The translations under genes and the position numbers were made by a program. The notes beneath the pieces are model-generated. The model did not search any database, was not told the DNA's origin, and worked only from the letters and a program-made list of their open reading frames with translations. From the NCBI GenBank assembly GCA_022843385.1, contig JALHNT010000008.1:113547-177546 (forward strand): 64,000 nucleotides of DNA, written 5' to 3'. Within the stretch, counting starts at the first letter, position 1, and every line of letters begins with the position of its first letter. Below are positions 50,482 through 58,486 of the stretch, in pieces. The DNA is from Anaerolineae bacterium. GTDB taxonomy: Bacteria > Chloroflexota > Anaerolineae > Aggregatilineales > Phototrophicaceae.

Positions 50482-51255
50482 TCAGAACAGGCGCGCCAGA
50501 CAGCCGCCATCGGCCACAATCTCGCTGCCATGAATGAAGGCGGCCTGATCGCTGCACAGGAACAGCGCCACCTGGGCGATGTCATCCGGCTGACCGAAGC
50601 GCCCCAGTGGATGCCAGCCGAGGAGGTATTGACGCCGCGCCTCGCTCTCTTCGGGCGGCAGCGAGTCAAAATAGGCTTTGAGCGCATCGGTCTCAATTGC
50701 CCCCGGCGAGATGCAGTTGACGCGAATGTGCTTCGGCCCCAGCTCCAACGCCAGGGTGCGCGTCAAGCTGACGATGCCACCCTTGGCCGCTGCATAAGCC
50801 GATGTGCCGGGCAGGGTGGCGCTGGCATGAACCGAGGCGATGTTGACGATGCGCCCACCGCCCCGCCGCTCCATCTGTGGCACGGCGGCCTGGACGCAGT
50901 AGAAAATCCCCTTCAGGTCAACCGCCATCGTCTTGTCCCAGATGGCAGCGGTGTAATCCATCAGTGGCAGAAATGGGACATAACCGGCGTTGTTGATGAG
51001 CGTCGTCACCGCGCCGAAATGATGCTGTGCCTGGTAGAACATCGCGCGCACCGCTGCCTCATCGGCTACATCAGCCTGCACCGCAATGGCCTGCCCACCA
51101 CGCTCATTGATCGTTCGGGTGGTGGCTTCGGCGGTCTCGCGCTGAAGATCATTGACCACGACACGGCTGCCGCGTTGGGCGAAAGCATAAGCCGTCGCCT
51201 GACCAATCCCCTGCCCCGCGCCGGTGATGACGACCACCTGTTCCTTAAAGTCCAT
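50482..51255 (-). CDS. Short-chain dehydrogenase/reductase
   Basis: A 257-aa classical SDR. The cofactor motif TGAGQGIG (residues 11-18) with Asp/Arg at the end of strand 2 (VVVNDLQ), NNAGYVPF, and the catalytic Ser-Tyr-Lys in NIASVHASATLPGTSAYAAAKGG are present, as is the CISPGAIETD loop. Asp in VVNDLQ favours NAD over NADP. The family oxidises sugars, alcohols or acyl substrates. It follows the RraA-like gene after 1 base and so belongs to the sugar/sugar-acid cluster. Confidence 0.94.
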   Translation of the reverse strand: MDFKEQVVVITGAGQGIGQATAYAFAQRGSRVVVNDLQRETAEATTRTINERGGQAIAVQADVADEAAVRAMFYQAQHHFGAVTTLINNAGYVPFLPLMDYTAAIWDKTMAVDLKGIFYCVQAAVPQMERRGGGRIVNIASVHASATLPGTSAYAAAKGGIVSLTRTLALELGPKHIRVNCISPGAIETDALKAYFDSLPPEESEARRQYLLGWHPLGRFGQPDDIAQVALFLCSDQAAFIHGSEIVADGGCLARLF

Positions 51256-51256
51256 G

Positions 51257-51949
51257 TCACATGATCCCGTATTTGGCGAAGGCTTCGGTCGCGCTCATGC
51301 CAGCTTCGATGGCCTGCTTGACCGTCTTTTCGCCGCGCGCTTTCTCCAGCGCCTTGACGAACACCTCTTCTTCGGCTGCTTTCGGCACAACGCACACACC
51401 ATCCAGATCGCCGAAGATGATGTCGCCGGGTTGAACCTGAACGCCGCTGATCTCCAGCGGAACGCGGAAGTCGATCACCTTGCCGCGTGGTGCCTGATCC
51501 TGAGCATAGCGTCCATAGGAAAAGACCGGGAAGCCCATCTCCAGGATGGCTTTGGTATCGCGCGAGTAGCCGTTCATCACCGCACCCACCGCGCCCAGCT
51601 TGAGCGCCCGCGTGCTCATCAGCTCGCCCCACAGGGCATAGGTCGGTGATGCGCCGGTGCAGACATAGACCTCATTCGGCTTGAGATCGTCCAGCGCTTC
51701 CAGCATCAGGCCAAAAGACTTCGCCAGGATCGGGTTCTGGCTGGCGCTGGTTTTGTTCTCAGTCACATCAGCTTCCAGCACCGTCATCGCCCGGCCAATC
51801 GTCACCATATCGAGCGCCAGCGGCTGAATCTGGGGCGGCAGAAATTGGCGCTGCAAGCCCAGCTTATCCATGATGTCGCCGACAACAGCGGTGAATAATT
51901 CGCGGCGCGCCAGTTGAAACAAGTCGGCATCGGATTGCCATAAACCCAT
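51257..51949 (-). CDS. RraA-like aldolase/demethylmenaquinone methyltransferase family protein
   Basis: A 230-aa protein of the RraA-like fold. The signature is seen as ALWGELMSTRALKLGAVGAVMNGYSRD, with the Arg-Asp that bind substrate and metal in 4-hydroxy-4-methyl-2-oxoglutarate/oxaloacetate aldolases, followed by VQPGDIIFGDLDGVCVVP. Members are aldolases or dicarboxylate decarboxylases; true RraA (RNase E inhibitor) is shorter. Next to an SDR this points to degradation of a sugar acid or an aromatic ring product. The start at 51949 gives MGLWQSDADLFQLARRE. Confidence 0.92.
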   Translation of the reverse strand: MGLWQSDADLFQLARRELFTAVVGDIMDKLGLQRQFLPPQIQPLALDMVTIGRAMTVLEADVTENKTSASQNPILAKSFGLMLEALDDLKPNEVYVCTGASPTYALWGELMSTRALKLGAVGAVMNGYSRDTKAILEMGFPVFSYGRYAQDQAPRGKVIDFRVPLEISGVQVQPGDIIFGDLDGVCVVPKAAEEEVFVKALEKARGEKTVKQAIEAGMSATEAFAKYGIM

Positions 51950-52061
51950 GAGCGGAACTCCCGTGCTGTGGATGCGGTTGAATGATAGGGTATTCTATCA
52001 GCCGCTGTCGGGGTTGCCATGTGTCAGGGTTGCTCTGGATGGATGAGACCCGATCAGCGCG

Positions 52062-52775
52062 TCACCCCAGCAGCATCCGCAGGCCGATGATCAGCAGCAG
52101 CACCAACACAATCCGTCGGAACCATACTTCGTTGATCGACCGATCCAGCCAGAAGCCAGTCAATACCCCCAGCGCGATCAGCGGCAGGGCGATCAGGTAA
52201 TTCTGCAACACTGCTACGTCGTAATGGCCGGCGACCAGGTGGGCGATCACTACGCTGACGCTGTTGACCATCAGCAGCACCTGTAGATTTCCCTTGAACT
52301 CAGCCGTTCCCCAGCGGCGGCACATGCCCCAGATCACATACGGCGGCCCGCCGGTGTTATAGGCACCATGCAACAGGCCAGAGGCGAAGCCAAAGGCCGT
52401 TCCCCAGACTGGGTTATGAATTTCTGGCAGGCGCGGCGCGAACAGACTGTAGAGCGAATAGACCACCAGCAGGATACCGAGGGCGGTCAGGATGATGCGC
52501 TCGTCCAACTGTGAGAGCGCCAGCACACCCAGTGGAATCCCGATCAGCGATCCACCGATTAACGGCCACAGTCCACGAAATGTGACGGCGCGCCCGTAGC
52601 GGAACAGCATCACCAGTTGCGTCGTCACGGCCATCAGCGCCACCAGCGCCCCCGCCGCCACCGGTTCCATCATCTGTACCAGCAGCGGCATCGAGACCAG
52701 CGCCAGCCCCGACCCAGAAATCGCCTGGGTCAGAATGGCAAAATAAACAATCAGCGCCAGCAGCACAATATTCAT
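52062..52775 (-). CDS. TauE/SafE family membrane transporter
   Basis: A 237-aa membrane protein with about eight helices of the TauE/SafE (TSUP) family, which exports sulfite, sulfoacetate or other organic anions. GSGLALVSMPLL near residue 22 and FASGLLHGAYNTGGPPYVIW near residue 125 are the duplicated family motif. The ATG at 52775 (MNIVLLALIVYF) starts directly at helix 1; the longer frame upstream is not supported. Same strand as SDR and RraA; may move an organic acid of that pathway. Confidence 0.92.
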   Translation of the reverse strand: MNIVLLALIVYFAILTQAISGSGLALVSMPLLVQMMEPVAAGALVALMAVTTQLVMLFRYGRAVTFRGLWPLIGGSLIGIPLGVLALSQLDERIILTALGILLVVYSLYSLFAPRLPEIHNPVWGTAFGFASGLLHGAYNTGGPPYVIWGMCRRWGTAEFKGNLQVLLMVNSVSVVIAHLVAGHYDVAVLQNYLIALPLIALGVLTGFWLDRSINEVWFRRIVLVLLLIIGLRMLLG

Positions 52776-52964
52776 CGCATGGATCTCGCCCAATTCAACT
52801 ACGCCCTGCCAGATTATGTCCCGGTTTGAGCAGCTTGACCAATGACAACGGCATGCCGTGGCAATTGAAAACGGTTCCGACTCGACCTTGACAGCCCTCT
52901 CATCAGGGGTTCTAATCCCCTTTATCATTTGTTTCCCGTGCAGACAGGAGTAGCCCCCCTCCGC

Positions 52965-53957
52965 ATGACAAACTTTCACCAGTTGATACAATCGCCTCCC
53001 TCCAGCCGCGACGCCTGGGAAACCGCTGCCCAGGATGTGCGCACCCGTCTGTGGCAGCTTCTGGGTGATTTACCGCCCACCTTCATTCCCCAGCCAACCC
53101 TGCGCGAACGCAGCCACGCCGACGGCTATACCCGCGAGTCGTTGATGTTCGACAACGGCACCGGTTCTATCGTCTACGGCACACTGCTCATCCCCGATGG
53201 GCTGACCGGCCCGGCTCCAGCAGTGCTGTATCATCACATGCACGGCGGCCGACATGAGATCGGCAAGGAAGAGTTGTGGCAGGACTGGCTGATCGGGCTT
53301 CAGCCGGGGCCAGCGCTGGTGAAAGCCGGTTATGTCGTGCTGGCGATTGATGCTTATGGCTTCAACGAACGCGAGATGCAGGGACCAGCCGGGGAGCGCG
53401 AACGCGGGCGCGATACCGAGACGGCCTGGTTCAAGCACTTCGTCTGGCAGGGACAAACGCTATGGGGCATGATGGTGCGCGACGATCAGTTGGCGCTCAA
53501 TTACCTGTGTTCGCGCCCGGAGGTGGATGCGAGCCGCATCGCCGCGACCGGCATGAGTCTGGGTGGGTCGCGCACCACCTGGTTGGCCGCGCTGGATGAC
53601 CGCCTCAAGGTGGTGGTGCCAGTGGCGCAGATGAATCGTTATGCCGAATTCTCCGCCAGCGGCAATTACAACATGCACAGCATTTATTACTATGTCCCCG
53701 GCTTCCGCAAGACCGGCCTGGAGATGGAAGCGCTGGTCAGCCTGGTGGCACCGCGCCCGCAGATGATCCTGATCGGCGACAGCGACCCGCTCTCGCCCAT
53801 CGAGGGCGTCCACAAAATTATCGCCTACGCCGGTGCGATTTATGATCTGTATGGCGCGTCTGAGGCGCTGGTGACCCATATCTACCCCGGCATGGGGCAT
53901 GGCTATACGACCGGTATGTTTTCGACGATGATGCAATTCTTGAACAAGTGGCTTTAG
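52965..53957 (+). CDS. Alpha/beta hydrolase (acetyl xylan esterase/dienelactone hydrolase type)
   Basis: A ~330-aa cytoplasmic alpha/beta hydrolase. The nucleophile elbow GMSLGG (Ser) near residue 205, the Asp in GDSDPLSPIEG, and the His in YPGMGHGYT form the triad. VLYHHMHGGRHEIG and YVVLAIDAYGFNERE are typical of the large esterase group acting on sugar esters or peptides. Start uncertain: the ATG at 52965 lacks a good ribosome-binding site; GTG at 52938 or TTG at 52929 are in frame. It lies 12 bases before GH4 on the same strand, a likely operon for a decorated glycoside. Confidence 0.9.
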   Translation: MTNFHQLIQSPPSSRDAWETAAQDVRTRLWQLLGDLPPTFIPQPTLRERSHADGYTRESLMFDNGTGSIVYGTLLIPDGLTGPAPAVLYHHMHGGRHEIGKEELWQDWLIGLQPGPALVKAGYVVLAIDAYGFNEREMQGPAGERERGRDTETAWFKHFVWQGQTLWGMMVRDDQLALNYLCSRPEVDASRIAATGMSLGGSRTTWLAALDDRLKVVVPVAQMNRYAEFSASGNYNMHSIYYYVPGFRKTGLEMEALVSLVAPRPQMILIGDSDPLSPIEGVHKIIAYAGAIYDLYGASEALVTHIYPGMGHGYTTGMFSTMMQFLNKWL

Positions 53958-53969
53958 GAGCAGTAGAGC

Positions 53970-55397
53970 GTGACACCCCCTAAAATTGTGATGATCGGTG
54001 CCGGCAGTGCGATATTTGGTTTAGGTGCGCTGGCGCGGCTGATGCAGTCCCCTCGGTTGCGCGGCTCGGAGCTGGCGCTGGTCGATATTGATGCCGCCGG
54101 TCTGCAAACCATGACGTGGCTGGCCGAGAAAATGAACGCCGCCTGGGATGCCGGCATGACCATCAGTGCCTCGACCGAGCGAACCGAGGCGCTGCCCGGC
54201 GCGGATTTTGTGATCGTGTCGATTCAGGTTGGCCCACGTGAAACCGTCTGGGAAATGGACTGGAAGATCCCGCTGCGGCACGGAGTCCGCCAGCCGTATG
54301 CCGAGAACGGCGGCCCCGGTGCCTTCTCCCACACCGCCCGCAACCTGCCGGTGATGCTCGACATCGCCCGCGATATGGAGCGGCTGTGTCCGAATGCCTG
54401 GTATCTCAACCTGACCAATCCCCTCATCCGCCTGACCTATGCCGTCCATCGTTACACCAACGTCAAGGTGCTGGGGCTGTGTCATCAACTGCTGTGGGGT
54501 TACGCGATGGCAATGGCCGTGCTGGCCGATCGCTGGGATGTGCCGGTGCCAGAGCATTTCCACGTCCACACCGATGCCGAGAATATGCCCAGCTTCATCC
54601 CGGTGGCGCTGGCCGGGCTGGAACATCTGGAGATCAAGGCCGCTGGCATCAACCATTTCTCCTGGGTTTATGACATCCGCGACAAGCACACCGGCGAAGA
54701 TCTGTACCCGCTGCTGCGCGAACGCTGGCTGAACGGTTATCGCCGGGACTTCGAGCCGCTTTCGCGCGAGATCTTCCAGATTTTTGGCATGATGCCGACC
54801 GCTGGCGACAGTCACATGTGCGAGTATCTGTCCTACGTCCACGATCCGGTCACCCGCCCCTGGGAGAAATATGATCTTAAGCTGCAAAGCTGGGAAGGCA
54901 ACCGTCGTCGCCGCGCCGAACGCTGGGAGTTAGCACATGCCATCGTCAACGGTCAACGCTCGGTCGATGATCTGAAGGATCTGCGCCGCTTCTCGATCCT
55001 GGAAGAACCGGTGCCGGAGATGATCGAAGCGCTGACTTTCAACGACAACTACTACAGCCATCAGTTGAATATCCCCAACACCAATGGCTTGATCCCTAAC
55101 CTGCCGACCGATGCCATCGTCGAAGTGCCGGGTATCCTCTCCGGTGCCGGCATTCAGGGGTTGGGCTTCCCGCCGCTCCCAGAAGGCATCGCTGAACTCT
55201 GCCGCCGTGAACTGGTGCGGAGCAAGGTGGTGGTCGAAGCGGCCGTGAGCGGGGATCGTGATCTGGCGTTGCAGGCGCTCCTGCTTGACCCGATGATCAC
55301 CGATATTGATACGGCGCGGGCTATCCGCGATGATCTGCTGCGCGAGTTCGCCGAGTATCTGCCGCAGTTCAGCGGCGCACGCGGCCCACTGGCCTAG
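53970..55397 (+). CDS. Glycoside hydrolase family 4
   Basis: A 475-aa NAD- and Mn-dependent glycosidase (GH4). The N-terminal Rossmann motif IVMIGAGSAIFG, ALVDIDAAGLQTM, then WYLNLTNPL and the metal-binding Cys in GLCHQLLWGY (near residue 171) and His in ATGINHF-like AAGINHFSWVY are present. GH4 covers alpha-glucosidases, alpha-galactosidases, alpha-glucuronidases and galacturonidases; the adjacent SDR, RraA and esterase genes favour a uronate substrate, but this is inference. The start is GTG at 53970 with AGGAG upstream, 12 bases after the hydrolase. Confidence 0.93.
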   Translation: MTPPKIVMIGAGSAIFGLGALARLMQSPRLRGSELALVDIDAAGLQTMTWLAEKMNAAWDAGMTISASTERTEALPGADFVIVSIQVGPRETVWEMDWKIPLRHGVRQPYAENGGPGAFSHTARNLPVMLDIARDMERLCPNAWYLNLTNPLIRLTYAVHRYTNVKVLGLCHQLLWGYAMAMAVLADRWDVPVPEHFHVHTDAENMPSFIPVALAGLEHLEIKAAGINHFSWVYDIRDKHTGEDLYPLLRERWLNGYRRDFEPLSREIFQIFGMMPTAGDSHMCEYLSYVHDPVTRPWEKYDLKLQSWEGNRRRRAERWELAHAIVNGQRSVDDLKDLRRFSILEEPVPEMIEALTFNDNYYSHQLNIPNTNGLIPNLPTDAIVEVPGILSGAGIQGLGFPPLPEGIAELCRRELVRSKVVVEAAVSGDRDLALQALLLDPMITDIDTARAIRDDLLREFAEYLPQFSGARGPLA

Positions 55398-55485
55398 AAG
55401 CAATAGCGCGATCTGAGGGGCAGCCCCGCGGCTTGCCCTTTCAGTAAACCGTATCCAGATTTCAAATGGATGGGTGGTGTGCCTG

Positions 55486-56469
55486 CTACCCCGGCTTCCA
55501 CATCTCCAGGAATTGACGCGCATCGACGAAATGACCGTTGACCGCCATCTCCCAGTGGAAGTGCGGGCCGCTGGTGCGCCCAGTGTTGCCCACCGTGCCG
55601 ATGACCTGCCCCTCGGCGATGCTCTGCCCGCGTGTGACATGAGTCTGTGACAGATGACAGTAGGTCGAATACACGCCGTAGCCATGATCGATGATGACGA
55701 TGTTGCCGCGAATATCCATGAAGCCGGTATAGGCCACCTGGCCCGCCGCGCTCGCCAGCAGCGGTTGACCCAGCGTGGCGCGGATGTCCCAGCCGGTGTG
55801 GCGGGTCTGCATCACCTGATTGAAGTTGCGGAAGGCACCGAAGGGGGAAGTCAGTTCGCCGCCAGGAATAGGCAGGTGAAAGCCGCGCCCATCCCACAGC
55901 CGTTCCAGCGTGAACTGGCTGAAGATGCTCTCCAGCCGCGCCAGTTCGTTGCGCTCGATCTCCGGGTCAATCAGATAGGCTTTGTCGGGCGGCAGCGTGA
56001 TGTCCTGGCGGATGAAGTTGCCGATGCCCACATCGACCTGGGTGTTGATGGTCTGGCGCGTGTCGTCGGCATACCACACAAAAATATCGAGGTCATAGGC
56101 GCGGGTGATCTGTTCCATGCTGGGCGAGAGATAGCCGTAGAAGCCGTCGCCTTCCACCGCAAACATCTCGATCAGCTCGTCGAACAGGCGGAAGCGCGCC
56201 CCGGCCATCCCCTCGCCGCTGACCCGGATCAGCCGGGTTTCGCCCTGCGGCAGGGTATCGAAGTAGAATTCAACCGTCGTTCGTTCCTGGGTGAGGCTGT
56301 TGATCGGCAGCGGTCGGGGGATCGGCGTCGCGGTCAGCACATCCGGCGTCGGCATCGGCCCACCGGGCGTGGCATCCTGTGCCGCGACCGGCAACAGCAG
56401 GCTCAGGCTCAACACCAGCCCCAGCGCCGTGAACGAGAGCATCCATTTCAATGAGACACGCATACCCAT
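55486..56469 (-). CDS. M23 family metallopeptidase, secreted
   Basis: A 327-aa cell-wall endopeptidase (LytM/M23 type). Signal peptide (MLSFTALGLVLSLSLLLPVAAQ), a Pro/Thr linker, a ~150-residue beta-rich domain, then the catalytic domain from about residue 200: zinc ligands His224 and Asp in RHTGWDIRA and the two His of PHFHWEM near 303-305 are present, with VIIDHGYGVYSTYCHLS between. The start is placed at 56469 (MGMRVSLKW); MRV two codons later is equally possible. It may cut peptidoglycan-like cross-links or other cell-surface proteins. Convergent with GH4. Confidence 0.93.
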   Translation of the reverse strand: MGMRVSLKWMLSFTALGLVLSLSLLLPVAAQDATPGGPMPTPDVLTATPIPRPLPINSLTQERTTVEFYFDTLPQGETRLIRVSGEGMAGARFRLFDELIEMFAVEGDGFYGYLSPSMEQITRAYDLDIFVWYADDTRQTINTQVDVGIGNFIRQDITLPPDKAYLIDPEIERNELARLESIFSQFTLERLWDGRGFHLPIPGGELTSPFGAFRNFNQVMQTRHTGWDIRATLGQPLLASAAGQVAYTGFMDIRGNIVIIDHGYGVYSTYCHLSQTHVTRGQSIAEGQVIGTVGNTGRTSGPHFHWEMAVNGHFVDARQFLEMWKPG

Positions 56470-56542
56470 CAACCGCCAAACCAACCGGACGAACGAGGCG
56501 TTAGTATCGCATCCTGTCAGCGGCGGCGCAAGGGGACGGCGG

Positions 56543-56953
56543 TCAAACGCTGGCCTGGTCGCGCATCTGGCGGATGAGGGCGTGCGCTTCTTCCAGCGTG
56601 GCGACATGCAGCAGCGACAGCGGTTTGGTCGATTCATCCGGGTTGAGCTGTCTGTAAATATTCAGCACCATTTTGAGAAAGCGATCGGCATCCACATACA
56701 CATTCACGCCGGAGAAATTGACCATGTGCTGGCCGATTTCCCCCATCCGGCTGATGTACATCACCGCGTTATCGTCCGGGAAATGGCGAGTGTTGCGCAT
56801 ATCGATGATACAGTCCACCGTGTGTCCAGCCTCGATCATCATCCCGCGCGCCCGGTCAATCGACCGAAAGGCGTCACCCCAGCTCCACTCGCCTGCATAG
56901 TGATAGCGCAGCATCGTCTGTTCAGCGTCATCCCAAATTACGTCTACACTCAT
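56543..56953 (-). CDS. Conserved hypothetical protein, SpoIIAA/STAS-like
   Basis: A 136-aa soluble protein. DVIWDDAEQTMLRYHYAGEWSWGDAF near the start and IIDMRNTRHFPDDN in the middle follow the alternating strand-helix pattern of small SpoIIAA/STAS-like proteins found in Chloroflexota and Cyanobacteria. No catalytic motif. The ATG at 56953 has AGAGGA 7 bases upstream. Function unknown. Confidence 0.7.
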   Translation of the reverse strand: MSVDVIWDDAEQTMLRYHYAGEWSWGDAFRSIDRARGMMIEAGHTVDCIIDMRNTRHFPDDNAVMYISRMGEIGQHMVNFSGVNVYVDADRFLKMVLNIYRQLNPDESTKPLSLLHVATLEEAHALIRQMRDQASV

Positions 56954-57029
56954 GCGGCAAATCCTCTTTAAGCGTCGCTCTCATTGTACACTGCGCTGGG
57001 TTCAGATTGGCTGCAAATGGTCTATGGGT

Positions 57030-58022
57030 CTATAGCCACACCGGATGAGGCAGCATCCCGCGCCGCCGCACCGCCCATAACGCCAGCCCCAGCGAACCCG
57101 CCAGCAGGACGGTGTACATCAGGGCAGTGGCAATAGTCGGATAAACGGCACGATGAAGCCGAAAATACTCGACGCAGAAGATTAACCGAAAGATGCCGGT
57201 CATGCCGCCATCGGTGACAATGGTTGCAGTGAAGAATTGCCACTGAAAAAGATAATTGCGTGAAGGGTTGAGATAAAGGTAGTACAGCATAAAAAACAAG
57301 GGGATTCCCATGCGGGCCACCATAGCACCAATAAAGGCTAATGTGCGTTGCCGCACGATAACTCTAGCTGCAAACCCCAATAGACTCGATGTGCCTAACT
57401 CCAGAATAGAAAAGGCTATCGCTGAACTTAATGCAATCAGAGTCCTGCTGACTGGTAAACGCTCTGGTAGATAAACGAATCGCTTCGCATCGTCTATGCA
57501 TTGCTTCCAAAGCTGTTGTGCATTGATGACACAGGTCAAATGTAGATGACTGTCCGTCAATAGACTGGAGCTATTAAAGCTGTAGATGACCAATAGTATC
57601 AATATCAGGCGGGTCAGCCCAAGTATGAGTAGGCTGTAACGACTGGCATACACGGCTGAATGCCAGCATCCCAGAACATATCGAACAGAAGTGATCGGTG
57701 TCAGGATTAGCATATCCCAATGTCGCCCTAAATCTTCTTCTGCGATCACTGAGCCAGACCAAAGAAAGCGAATAGTCGTTACGACATAAACCGCGAAGTG
57801 GACACCAGTCACATATAGTTGAACTGGAGGAGAACTGAACCAGAATGCTGTTGAGTGGATTCTATGTGACCAGTCAAGATAGATAAACACCAGCACCAGA
57901 AACACCCCCAGCGGCACCAGTAGGATTCCGGCGCGTTCGATCTGTCCCCACCGGCTGAGGGTTGTTTGACGTTGGGCGCGGCGCAGAATCGGGTTGGTGC
58001 TGAGACGGTTGGGCAGCAGCAT
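57030..58022 (-). CDS. ABC-2-type membrane permease-like protein
   Basis: A 330-aa membrane protein with six or more helices. The loop GRHWDMLILTPITSVRYVLGCWHSA near residue 100 is the cytoplasmic motif of ABC-2-type permeases (consensus W-x-x-L-x-x-TP-x-S/T ... LGK), and the pattern of helices agrees. The ATPase partner is not nearby. AGGAGG lies 6 bases before the ATG at 58022. Several stretches are AT-richer than the neighbours, perhaps acquired. Substrate unknown. Confidence 0.75.
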   Translation of the reverse strand: MLLPNRLSTNPILRRAQRQTTLSRWGQIERAGILLVPLGVFLVLVFIYLDWSHRIHSTAFWFSSPPVQLYVTGVHFAVYVVTTIRFLWSGSVIAEEDLGRHWDMLILTPITSVRYVLGCWHSAVYASRYSLLILGLTRLILILLVIYSFNSSSLLTDSHLHLTCVINAQQLWKQCIDDAKRFVYLPERLPVSRTLIALSSAIAFSILELGTSSLLGFAARVIVRQRTLAFIGAMVARMGIPLFFMLYYLYLNPSRNYLFQWQFFTATIVTDGGMTGIFRLIFCVEYFRLHRAVYPTIATALMYTVLLAGSLGLALWAVRRRGMLPHPVWL

Positions 58023-58122
58023 GAGCAGCCTCCTCCTGAATCATTTGCAGCGCGACTCTAACGCCAGCAAGAGACTCTGTCATCACCGGTCAGGCTACGC
58101 TTCCCCGACGATTTGAGGAAAT

Positions 58123-58461
58123 TCAACAGGAGGCAATTGGAGAGGGATAAAACACCTGTGCCTGGTTCAACACAGCCTGACGAAAGTAGCGACTCAAATC
58201 CTGTTCGGTACGCAAGTCCACCTTACGCCCGAACAGACGGCTCAAGACGAGTTCCTGCTCGGCCATATCGATCAGCGTGACGACGGCGCCCGGCTCGTAC
58301 TCCACCAGCACATCCAGATCGCTCTCCGGGGTGAAGTCCGCGCCCAGCACCGAGCCGAACCACGACAGGCGGCGAATCGCCCGTTGTTCACAGAAGTGGG
58401 ATAATTCAGCGTAGGGGACGGGTATTGGCACGGTCATCAGCGACAATCCAACTATGGACAT
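58123..58461 (-). CDS. MNT-type nucleotidyltransferase
   Basis: A 112-aa minimal nucleotidyltransferase. SWFGSVLGADFTPESDLDVLVEY carries the GS motif and the DxD metal ligands; VDLRTEQDLSRYFRQAVL follows. Such proteins usually pair with a HEPN-domain toxin, which they AMPylate; no HEPN gene is adjacent, so it appears solitary. Two starts are possible (58461 or 58437). Confidence 0.9.
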   Translation of the reverse strand: MSIVGLSLMTVPIPVPYAELSHFCEQRAIRRLSWFGSVLGADFTPESDLDVLVEYEPGAVVTLIDMAEQELVLSRLFGRKVDLRTEQDLSRYFRQAVLNQAQVFYPSPIASC

Positions 58462-58486
58462 CTAACCTGATTATACCGCAACCGTC

